From the NCBI GenBank assembly GCA_963082875.1, contig OY720097.1, forward strand, positions 12,780,501 through 12,844,500: a stretch of 64,000 nt of DNA, written 5' to 3'. The stretch is from Corella eumyota. Taxonomy: Eukaryota; Chordata; Ascidiacea; Phlebobranchia; Corellidae. Positions 53,979 through 64,000 of this stretch are shown here, one piece after another. The position numbers and the translations under genes are program-made. How positions within the stretch are numbered: position 1 is the stretch's first letter; each line of letters begins with the position of its first letter. The notes below the pieces were generated by a model. The model did not search any database. It saw nothing but the letters and a program-made list of their open reading frames with translations, and was not told the DNA's origin.

Positions 53979-55125
53979 CTAGTTCTGACACACAATGGAA
54001 CATGTTGCTATATAGGCACATGGTGATTTTTTGTAAAGTTTGTAAAAGTTGGCTAGAAAATGCGAAAAATAAAGAATAATAACCACAAATGTAATTGATG
54101 TTGAAGCCCCTAAGACTCTAAAAATAAAAAAATAGCTGTAAGTATTAAGTTGAAATCTGCACAAATATTTAATTTATTTTAGTTATTTTTATACTAAAAT
54201 CTACATGTTATATTAAAAAATAAATTATTTTACTGTGTCGTATCATCAACGGCGTAGGATGCAGAAATACCTCCCGCAACTACATAGGAAATTGCCCAAA
54301 TCGAGTTATAAATTAACCCGAATTTATTCTGTCGCAGTACCGACATCCACTTTAGTTTTAAATCCACTCCAAGCAATAAGATGACAAAAATCCATCTATA
54401 AATAATTTTAAACAATATTACTTGGTACTTTTTTACAAGTTTAAACGCACCTTTTTTATCGCTAATGGGCTATATTTAGCCTATTGCCAAAAGGTTTTAT
54501 TGGTTACTGCGTAAAATAGCATAACACTCAAATCTACTAATGCGTGAAATAGCTGAAGCTTGTTCGCGGAACGATACGCATATAGTTTTAATGTTAACTT
54601 TTAGCTTTTAAATAAAAAAACTTAAAATATTACAGCCAATAAAACTTACGTTGTTAAAATCCAAGAAGTTACAAATATAAACAATGAAACACCCAACAAG
54701 GGCGGCATTCTGTAATAAGGTCCAGCATACGACCAAGCGACAAGCAAGACCCAGCATAAAAATGAACCTAACACTTCTGCTATAAACAAGGCTCCTTCAA
54801 AAGTACTTAAAAACTTTAAAAATGTTTTTCGTTCGGCTGGGACTCCTTGGATATTAGGATGATGTTTGTTTTTTGTCTTGTTTTCTTTTGGATCCGGGAT
54901 GCTGTATATCTCTACGATGTCATGAGATAAATTTCTTGGCAACGATGTACTTGCGTTGGTAGCGTTTTCGTCGCAATTTGAATACTTTGTGTCTGGTTGG
55001 GTTCGTTCTGGCTTGACTGGTATTGCATCTGTGGGCTTGTTGTTTTCTGGTGATGTTATATTGTCATAAATTTCTTCTAAATTTTCCGAGGCAACATTTT
55101 CTGGTGTAGCATTTTCAGGTTGCAT
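53979..55125 (-). CDS. Four-pass MARVEL-type membrane protein
   Basis: Exons 54650-55125, 54234-54395 and 53979-54117 join in phase to 258 residues. The first 105 residues are soluble, acidic and Pro/Asn/Thr-rich. Four membrane helices then follow: FIAEVLGSFLCWVLLVAW, LLGVSLFIFVTSWILTTWIF running across the first splice, IYNSIWAISYVVAGGISASY, and ITFVVIILYFSHFLANFY. Spacing and the FEGALFIAEVLGSFLCW opening resemble MARVEL proteins (MAL, plasmolipin, CMTM), which act in membrane apposition and raft traffic. The second exon runs into a stop formed by the donor gtaaaa itself, so a reader of open frames alone would miss the fourth helix. The subfamily is not decided. Confidence 0.7.
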
Positions 55126-56015
55126 ATTTACTAATCTAATCTTTATTTTAAACTGAAAATAGATAGTTTGAATTTGGTATTAGGTACCTGAACTGACCAA
55201 ACCGGTTATTCTACGCCCTTACAAAGATTATTTTATTTATTCGAATTATATTAATTTATTTTCATTCTATTAAAATGCCGAGGGCGACCCTTATTTCTAT
55301 ACCAATAGGTAAAAAAAAGTTTGGGATTTAAACATGAATAGCTACGACATGCTTGGTACAACATCTATGTCAATAATTACATTAGAGCTTTACAACTGTT
55401 TTAGATATGATATGTCCATTAACTTCCCTTGTACGTTTACGCTTTTCTATAATAATTTTAAATTTATTGCGACTTGTTGCAAAAATCATGAATTTATTTA
55501 AATGATATACAAAAATTACTTTTGAATTGATTGCTTGCTTGTTTGTTTTTTTAAATTAATTGAAATATACAAAATTACTTTTAGGACATGAATTATTTTT
55601 AACTGAATAAATAGAAATAATGGCACTTGATACAAAATAGCACAATTTTTTATAAAATATACAAAAAATATAACAAGACATTAATGTATGCGGAACTTGA
55701 TTTAAACTCAATACAAAAAAATAGTACACAAATGTTGAGGCGTTATACAACTTTTCTAAATACAGAATATAGAAAAATTCTTTTTACAAACAGTGTGGTT
55801 TTAAATCAATAGATGGGTTTGTTTGCAACAAGGCTGCAAAGTGTTCAAGTCTGTAAAGGATGTAGCAAAGTGAAATTTATGCATTTCAAAAGACCTAACA
55901 CAAGTTTTAATAATTGACATTAAAAAAGTCTTTTGTTGCTTCGTAGCATTGCCTAAAATGTTTAATAAACAAAATATACAAAATAGATCCAAATATTGCA
56001 AATTCCTTTATTCAT
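55126..56015. other. Intergenic AT-rich DNA
   Basis: Upstream flank of the MARVEL-type gene and 3' flank of the adhesion GPCR. Short frames here are compositionally biased and are not supported as genes. Confidence 0.45.
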
Positions 56016-59000
56016 CTAAACATTTTGCGATGTTGAAAGGGTGGTTACCGCCGTACTTCTTCGTCTCCAAGACCGCAGCATTCCCTTATTAAACGCAGCT
56101 CTTATGCTTCCCGTACTACTTGCTCTTCTGCGCTCCTCATGGCCGTGATGGATACGGTAAAGCTGGATTTGTCGTTTTAGTGCGCGCCAAACCTAACCAA
56201 AGTATTCGCATTTATATTATACTAAGATTTTTAAAAGTATCTTAATTGCCAGGTATATCTATTTTAGACTTTTATTTGATATTTAATAACTTACATACCT
56301 CCCCATTAAAAATGCAGTAAACAAAAAATATCGCGATTCCTTGGAGCGAATTCAGAACAACAAAAATCACTTGTAACGCATAACTCTCAACCCCAAGCAT
56401 ACCACATATCCAAGGTATTCCTAGTATGGGAAGCAGGACAGCAGCACCTAAGAAAATTTAAATATTTTTGGTCCTAGTTTTGTCATCATTTCTTGTGTGA
56501 ATACATGGCAACATATAATTAGGCAAACTATAAAATCTTGTTAAACAAAAAAAATGTTTAAAAAACTAAAACTAAATAGAAAATAAGGAGTTACTGCTTA
56601 CCCTTTACTGCAGCCTTGACGTCTTTCAAGAAATTAGAATCGTTGATTGTAATAGCGGAAACTGTTCTTGGACGTTCTGCTACCTTCATTGGTTGATAAC
56701 ATTGAGAAGAAGTTCGAGAATGGCTTCTAAAATTGAAGTTTTTTTAGCATTTTAAAAAACAAAGGTTTATATGCAATTTATGTACATTTTTTTGCCTTTT
56801 TATGTAAATATTCTTGTTCAAATTACGGTCAATTTAGGTAGGCTAGTTTGCTGCAAATACAACAAGTAAACTTTTAAGTTTTTAGACATTTTTTAGCTTA
56901 CCCGCGCGTGATCACGTGACCGTGAAGACCCTCGGGTTGTGACAGTGAGTCTCTTGTAGGGTCTGGCCCAATAGAGAGGTTATCTCTTTTTATTGACGAT
57001 CTTTGTTCAGACTAAAAATATAAGAGTAGAAATTAGATAAAAAAACAGTCTATCAATTTTAATACAGTAGATAGCCTATTTACTGCAGCAGCATTGGTAA
57101 ACCCACCTTTATCTTTGGCTGATATGTACTGGTATGTAGGGAACCGTTTTGAGAATGATAACTGATTGGATTGGAAGTTTGAGACGACTTTATGGAGTTG
57201 CTACGATCCGATAATTTAACTAAAACCTTGAAAATAAACGGTGATGCTTAACAGTATTATAACAAGTTTATAAAGTATTTTTATTATTATCACACCAAAT
57301 TCGCATCACCAGTGTTGAAAATCATTTTTTAAATAAAGTCTGTAGTTTACCTGTACTACTTTGCATAGGATGACAACGTTGAATAAAATTACGAGTATTG
57401 CTGGAATAATAAAACTCCATGTCATTCCCGAGGCCGAACTTAACCAGCATATCGCATACGAAGGTTCTGTAGAAAATAACTTTAGTTAAGCGAGCATGTG
57501 AACACTTTATTTTCTCATAGAAAAAGTATCTTGCTATCTATCTTCAAAACTTTGAAATATTTTAAAAAACCCTAAAAATTTCTAAACATACCTTCAGGTA
57601 AAGGTGGGTATAGTAATTGTGATGGTTCGCAGTGGGCTGGCTGAGGTTTCTTTTGTTGAATATAAGTTCCAGTGGTTAAGCCATATCCGGCAGCAATAGA
57701 GAGATTAATGGCTGGAAAGCCCCAACCTATTGCGTACATCCACCATAAACGTTCAAACATTGAATGCACAAAAACCTAATTAAAAAAGAGCATATAAATT
57801 TGTAACGGAAAATTTTTAAAAAAATATTTAAAACAATTTAACATTACTGGTATATTTAATACCAAAAAAAAAGCATTTTTAATATTGCCTTTTTTTTCCT
57901 TTTTTTAAAGTTGCCTTTTTTACAGCACTTCTTTTATTTTTATTGTTTTTAAATAAAATTAGTTGTTTTATTATTTCAATTACATAACTACCTGGACAAC
58001 GTAAAGATATAAAAATATTCCTTCTACCAACATCCACATAAAAGAAGCAAGTAAAAAGTAATGTGTAAACAAAGTTGTTAGAATACACAATGTGTCGTTG
58101 TACACTGCATAATCTGCGCCAAGCTATTAACAAAAACATTAAAATTTTAAGAGCTATCATAGAAAACAAATCTAAGTTACCTAAAGGTCATATTAAACCT
58201 AAGATGAACTTATATTAAGTGTTGTTTCTCTTTTAATTATAAATAAGTTCAGTGTACAAGAAACCTTATATTTTAGCTTAACTAACAAATAACAATTAAG
58301 GTTCTATATATAACTTACCTGAATAAGGTGCACGAATAGTAAAGCTACAACCAAGTTCATGTGAGCTCGAATTCGTTCGTTTCGAACGGTGTTCCGCACT
58401 TTGCAGAAGATCAAAAACGAAAGGGTCAAGCCTATCACTGAAAGAATGGAACCCGTGTATTCCACAATATCTAACCACTACAACACATAAAATAAGTCAG
58501 AATCAGTTAAAATGTGTGTTTTATACTAAAGATGTTTTAAAGACTGTAAAGAAACATGTGCTTAAGGTACCATACCCTTACTGTATGATGATTGTATGAC
58601 TGGACTGTATGACTGGTTACATTACTTACTAGTTCTTGCTGTTTGGTGGTGTTAACGCTGGACTGATATGGCATCATGAAAGCAGCGAAATTGGTTGTGT
58701 GGTTACAGTGACACGTGACCCCGTCGTTGTCGACCTGTGTCACGTGACATCCACTGTTTTTCCAAGTTTTAGTTTGCTCGTCTAAATATTCGCACGCAAG
58801 ACAGCGACGGTTTGTCGTTTGGCCGTTATTGTCGACACTCGTGAAATTTTCATCCTCAGAAAATTTTATTCTAAGGTAAAATATATATTTTGATTTTTAC
58901 AAAAGCTTTTTACGTGAATTAAAAGGTTTTTGCTTTTTTAAGATTAAAGAAAGTTATATTTACTTGTACTTGACGGGAACTGATATCTTCTCACTATTAG

Positions 59001-61795
59001 CCCGAGTTCCAAGGGACACTATCCCACCTTTTCCTATAAAGGTCCTGGCAAAAATTTGATCGGTCCCATTATCTCCAGGTCTCGCGTTAATTTTGTTCAT
59101 CATTTCTCGCCATGATTTATAGTGCATGGCATAAACTAAAATATATAAATTAGATAAAGCAAGTGTAAAGATATGTATGCATTCAACGAAGTTCATAAGT
59201 GTTAAAAATAAGCCATTTAAATCTGGTTTATGTTAAAAACCTTTATGCTCGGGCAGTGTTGTATCTAAATCGTCAGCCCAAATAAGAACATCATCAAAAG
59301 CAAACACCACATTCCCAGATTTGGAATTTCCTTTAAATTAAAAAATAAAATTTAGTGAATTGTCGGAAGTTATATACGCATTAGAGAGGAGATGCCTGCA
59401 CGTATATACCAAGTATTGCGTAACTAGATCTACCCGTAATACTGAATCTTTGATTATTTTAGAATTTACCTTCGTTATTTTTTGGAATCCTAACCATTTG
59501 TACAGAAAGTTGGTTTTTGTTGACGTCAGCTTTTTTTGAACTATTAAGTATGGAGTCAGCCGCTGTACCGACGAAGGCTTCATTAGTCAGCAATAATTGA
59601 TGCAGTTGGTTACCCGCCATTCCTCGCGGTTCCTAAGCAATATAACATAAAATTTCAAAGAACTAATCCTTTATAAATGTAAGTATTAGTTGGCCATGGT
59701 CATTGGCGGTATTATAGGTAACTGTATTGAACTTTTGTTTTAATGGATATCTTATAAATTAATCTACAGAAAAAGTACATACCAAACGGTGTACGTGGCT
59801 ATTTTTTATGGTATAAAAAAGCTAAAAAAATTTAGCCTTCTATCTGAATTATTAACTTTAATGCATACCTGTTTCCAAGCTGGTACGCTTGAATCTCCAA
59901 TTACTGTATCAACAATGCCTAGGTAAGAATCCAACATGCTTTTAACCACACTGGGACTTCGTGGGTTATTTGACAACAGCTTTGCACTAATGTCGCCTAA
60001 TTGCTGTTGAATTTCGAGCAAGGTTAGTATTTGGGATGCGCTGGTAGGCGGATTGGTTTTTATATTCTGATTAATTGTTTTCGTAATTTCCGAAACTTTG
60101 CCATACCTTTAAACAGAGTTTAATTAGATGCTTATAACTTGTTAATATAGCCTGTTGATTTTGTTATAATATACAATAGCTACATACTCTGCATCTTCGC
60201 ATAGTATATTTATGATCTCCTCACAATGGTCGGATTCTGAAACGTCAGGACATAACAAGGCGTGAAGATATTTATAATTTAGTGATAAGGTCAGAGTTAA
60301 CTTCGTTTTTATTTTATATTCTTCTGATGTAACATTATCAGACAAGCCATGAAATTTCCGGTACGCCTGTAGAAAACAAGGTTACAATTGAGTTTAGAAG
60401 ATTTGGTAACGTTATTATATTTATTTAAGATACGTTAGCATTATCAAAAAGGCAAGCAACTGTTTGCATTAAACAATATACATATTTCATGCAACCGAAA
60501 TTTCAATGCAAAAAAACAAATAAACTGCTTAATAGCATAAATCTTACAAGAGTCACGATCTGCCACTCAGCAAGTGTTTGTCCTAGGTTGCAATTTTTGT
60601 TTTCGTAATTTGCTTTAACCAGTTTACGCCATAGGGGGTATGTTACTATCGAGCAACTCTTACTATCGGGCAACCGACCAGTAAGGCTCTTGTAAGATTC
60701 AGTTGTTTCTTTTGGTCCAATTGCACAGTAAAATATATCTCTAAATTAAAAATTACTTATGTAAAAAATGGAAAATACTACATAAATGTGTATACCAACA
60801 TTATTAAAACAACTATAACTTCATGTTAAAACTAGAATAGCAAAAACTAATGCTCGTAGATATGTTTAATAAATAATCGACATACTTTGATTTAATTAGC
60901 TGTTCGTAAATTTCTTTTTCCTTTTCCTTTTCTTGATTTTTAAAAGATTCCATTTCATCAGTTATTAATTCAAGTATTTCTACTCCGTCGGCTGAACCTA
61001 ATTGATCTGAATGTATATATAAGGGTTTTTAGTACTGTTATATATACTTAAGGCAACAACATTTGTTTTAAAGATAATAACAAAATTTATAATTGCTAAA
61101 ATTAAGTAATTATTACAACCCCTTACCAAATTCTTTGAGCTTTTGTTGAATTGTGTAATTTACTAAATCTAAGCTCCAATAGTTTTCGGTGACAACATCG
61201 TCCAAAAGCTGCGTTTGCACTTCTTTTTTTGACCCGTATAACTTTACCAGAAAATCCATGTGACTTTCAAGCTTTGCATTTAAACTATCTGGGTAAAGAC
61301 CTTAAAACATATAGGGTATTTAGAAGGATATGTCAAATTAGGAAATTTGAATTATAAAAAATAACTACACGACTATTTTTTAGAACTATTTACCAGCAGA
61401 GGGATTGGACGGATTTGGATAATCAGCATAGCCAGATGAGTAACCATTGTCGCCTCTGTATTGCGATGTTACATTTTGACACAAAAACTACAAAAATAAA
61501 CCCTAAAAGTTATTTGCAATAAGGCTTTGTATTGAGGCTTTGTTTCTTAACTTTATATTAATATTTTCGTAAAACAAAATTCAATTTTACAAAACATATG
61601 TTTTAAAAGTAGCTTTACAAAATGCTCATTAAATAGTTACTATACATATGGTTAAAACATTGTTGCGTAAAAAAATATTTTATTTAAATCTTTAGTTTAA
61701 TAAAAAATGTGCATATAAATTATTGGGATTAATTTACAGCTAGAACTTACCAAAATGATATATACTTGACAAAGTGTTTGTAAAAAAACCTTCAT
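56016..61795 (-). CDS. Adhesion G-protein-coupled receptor
   Basis: Twenty exons from ATG 61795 to stop 56016 stay in frame and give about 993 residues; every join was checked by phase. Residues 1-16 are a signal-like segment. The ectodomain (to about 570) has no EGF, sushi, lectin or olfactomedin module that I can see. Its last part has GAIN-domain character and ends in a GPS motif, with a Cys pair, GCHVTQ and VTCHCNHTTNFAAFM near residues 543-555. The 7TM block is typical of class B2: RIRAHMNLVVALLFVH (TM2), SFMWMLVEGIFLYLYVV (TM3), YAIGWGFPAINLSI (TM4), CWLSSASGMTWSFIIP (TM5), LLPILGIPWICG (TM6), VVLNSLQGIAIFFVYCIFN (TM7). A basic tail ends in STSQNV. Two Ser-rich exons in the third intracellular loop make it unusually long. 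The subfamily is not assigned. Confidence 0.88.
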
Positions 61796-63290
61796 TTCTT
61801 AAAATAGATAAGTTACTGTTATATTCTTTATAATTTTTTTTGTTACATGTGGGTTAAAAATATCTGAAATAACAAAATAAGTTTTAAAAACATGATGACC
61901 ATAATCTCCCTTATCTTATTTATTATCAGGTATCATTTTGCCTTGCCTTCTGCTAGCTAAAAATCTACATTGCCTGATCTAACAAAAACAATCTGACTCA
62001 TGTATCTCAAAGTTTAGCATTAAATCAAGAAAATTTGTTGCCACTCGTTACAAAAGGTGGTAGGTGCAAATGGTATCACAAACATTCACTGGGTGCTGTT
62101 TTAAATGTTTCAAAGGGAAGCAGGCTGGGGTCAGTATTACTCATTTCCTATATCGCTGTGTGGCCACTACGCTTATATTCTCACTTGCGGAGTGTTATTG
62201 AAACCAACTTGTCCCTTGTATATACAGGAAGCTGCCAATTTTGTCAAAAGCCGACTACTGCACACTGTACGGAGTAGTTGCAAGGTTTTCTATTGCCATT
62301 TAATTATGGCAATCAAAACACAATTTCTAGTTTAAATATTTTATAGCGCTGTAAACATTATAGCTTCAGGGCTCTTGGCCTTGCAACAAACTATCCAGAT
62401 AGGCTTATTATTACATCTACATAAGTTCAAAACAAAATTATAGATTTGGCATCATAAAACGTCTTTCGCAATAACTCCATCTAAACAATGTAACAAAGTC
62501 CATTAAAAACAGTTAATAAAAAGTAATGAGAAGCATACTATAATAAAAGGGTAAATGGGCCACTAATTAACGATAATTTGATAGCACCATTTTCAGAAAA
62601 TTCTACGTCACAATATAGTATATTCTTTTTAACTTCCGGTTAAATGAAATTCGCTGCTGATTACTTCCGGAATATGCCATCTGCAACTTAATGGTGACAC
62701 GTTATTAATAATTATTTAAAATAACTGGTTAATCATCTAATAATGACTAATCGCCTAATTTTGACGTCATCAAAAATGTATTATGACAATTTTTAAGCGT
62801 CTATATATGGAAATATTAAATGCATATATATCACACTTTATGCTACTTTATAAGATAAAAACTTGTTGTTTAACTGTATTGTAATCTGTTTGCTTTGTAT
62901 TTACTCTCGCGCTATGGCCCATTATCTAAAGTCGTTATAGCCTACTGCGACTTGAAGGAAAATAGTTTATCGTCTCATCACACCTCCATTGGTAATTTCA
63001 TTGTTTTCACGTCTGAAAATTGCACCTAACCTTATCTTTACTCTTTGTAATTAACACGTTGCTTTTTTTCTCTATTGTTTTGGATTTTACCTATACTGAT
63101 AATAAGAAAAGGCACTGACAAAATTTTTCGAATTTGTTGTGCCTAAAAAAAGGTTCATGAATATTCAGGTCGTAGTTAGTTTTCCAATCTAACCAAGGTA
63201 ACGTTACAAAAGCAAGTAGAGAAAAACACTGATCATAAATTCCGTGTTTGTTTACAATTAATAAAGCTTTTAGGCTAGAGTCTGTGAGTA
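61796..63290. other. Intergenic region between adhesion GPCR and the right-hand gene
   Basis: About 1.5 kb. A stretch at about 62030-62340 is less AT-rich and contains overlapping short frames without ATG-plus-splice logic. It may be an old repeat fragment but matches nothing I recognise. The remainder presumably carries promoters of the two divergent genes. Confidence 0.4.
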
Positions 63291-64000
63291 ATGGTCATAC
63301 GGGTCAAGTCAAGCTTCTCAACAGGCCGAGTTGCTATTGCTAAATCAGGCCAGCAGGTGTCATCACTAGAAAAATGGAAGACAGATTGGTTTCACGAGGT
63401 AATAATAAACAAGTTTTCCCCTATTTTTAACATCAATTTCAGCTGTTTTAACATGATGTTTGCCTAAATGCAGATCAGCGAACTATTTCAAGTAACTACC
63501 GACCAAATAGGACAAAGTTATAGCACGACTCCGACTCTTGAAAAGGTTAAAAAAAACAAATAAATAAACTGCATTTTGTGTTTCTGTTGACATTAAACTA
63601 AATGAACCATTGAAACAGCTTTTAACTTTATTATTTAGGCACGTGCAATCGAAAGCAAGGCAAGGTTAAGTATTGTATTGTCACTTATTGAACGATATTT
63701 TCGAGGTCAACTTACAGTAACGCCCAAGTACATTAAACCAGTTAATTCAAACCTAAACAACGTAAGTTTAATTTTTACTTTAAAATCACATTTATAATAA
63801 TTTTTGGCATTAAAATTAAAAATTTTTAAAAGTTGTACTATTGTTTATTTTCATATAGTCTTCGAATGCTATACTTGTTCAAAAGAAACAAGATGTTCGT
63901 TTTATGCCATGGACCATGGTAAACCCAAAAGAGGTAACTTTTTGTAAAATAACTTTGTTAATTATTCGATAAACTAAGGAACTTCCAACAATAAAAAAAT
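63291..64000 (+). CDS. 5' part of an unrecognised gene, continuing beyond the window
   Basis: Four phase-0 exons (63291-63398, 63474-63545, 63639-63761, 63859-63933) give the first 126 residues; a donor at 63934 leads out of the window. An in-frame TGA two codons before the ATG fixes the start. The peptide opens MVIRVKSSFSTGRVAIAKSG, continues with LEKWKTDWFHEISELFQV, and has a helical ARAIESKARLSIVLSLIERY. It is basic, without a signal peptide or membrane helix. I do not recognise the family. Consistent exon phases and good splice sites make it real; the product is unknown. Confidence 0.6.

Noticed and set aside
62035-62335. Two overlapping ~80-codon plus-strand frames
   Set aside because: No family resemblance, no acceptor or donor support, and both frames overlap; possibly an old repeat.

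Overview
This window looks like nuclear DNA from an ascidian tunicate, most likely a Ciona-type genome. It is AT-rich, has short introns and packs about 20 protein genes into 64 kb. Several widely conserved genes have intron-free coding regions, and two genes are joined with one base between stop and start, an arrangement known from tunicate operons. The species call is inference from gene content and architecture. Intron-exon models were built by hand from splice signals, reading phase and remembered family sequences. Products are named by homology recalled from training, not by a search.

Layout. 1-2.65 kb is non-coding and ends in a likely promoter. 2.65-4.07 kb (+) is the coding part of an OCA-motif transcriptional coactivator related to the POU2AF/IkappaB-zeta group. 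5.26-10.53 kb (+) is Rab escort protein (CHM). 12.0-13.9 kb (+) and 14.8-16.5 kb (-) are two tail-to-tail paralogues of an unrecognised seven-transmembrane receptor-like family with identical exon phases. 17.36-18.52 kb (-) TRAPPC13 and 19.18-21.39 kb (+) DNM1L are divergent, and both coding regions are single exons. 22.34-23.25 kb (+) is MORF4L1/MRG15 and 23.65-25.41 kb (+) is TBCC. 27.36-28.73 kb (+) and 28.96-29.47 kb (-) are two small orphan membrane proteins. 29.95-33.83 kb (+) is histidyl-tRNA synthetase with two alternative first exons, one cytosolic and one mitochondrial. 37.76-34.02 kb (-) is a likely NDUFAF8-CWH43 operon. 38.2-38.8 kb (-) is a HOIL-1/SHARPIN-like ubiquitin-fold protein. 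39.68-41.96 kb (-) is SEC23. 42.7-44.7 kb holds a broken virus-like stretch. 45.03-48.66 kb (+) is DDX56, 50.48-48.78 kb (-) is CLYBL, and 51.26-53.64 kb (+) is a thrombospondin-repeat membrane protein. 55.13-53.98 kb (-) is a MARVEL-type four-pass protein. 61.80-56.02 kb (-) is a 20-exon adhesion GPCR. 63.29 kb to the window edge (+) is the 5' part of an unrecognised gene.

The genes do not form one pathway. Membrane traffic is over-represented (CHM, TRAPPC13, SEC23, DNM1L), as are membrane receptors. The features most worth following up are the tunicate OCA-motif gene, the inverted pair of orphan 7TM genes, the dual-targeting HARS locus, the one-base operon junction, a long-stem hairpin downstream of MORF4L1, and the HOIL-like protein that lacks any catalytic part.
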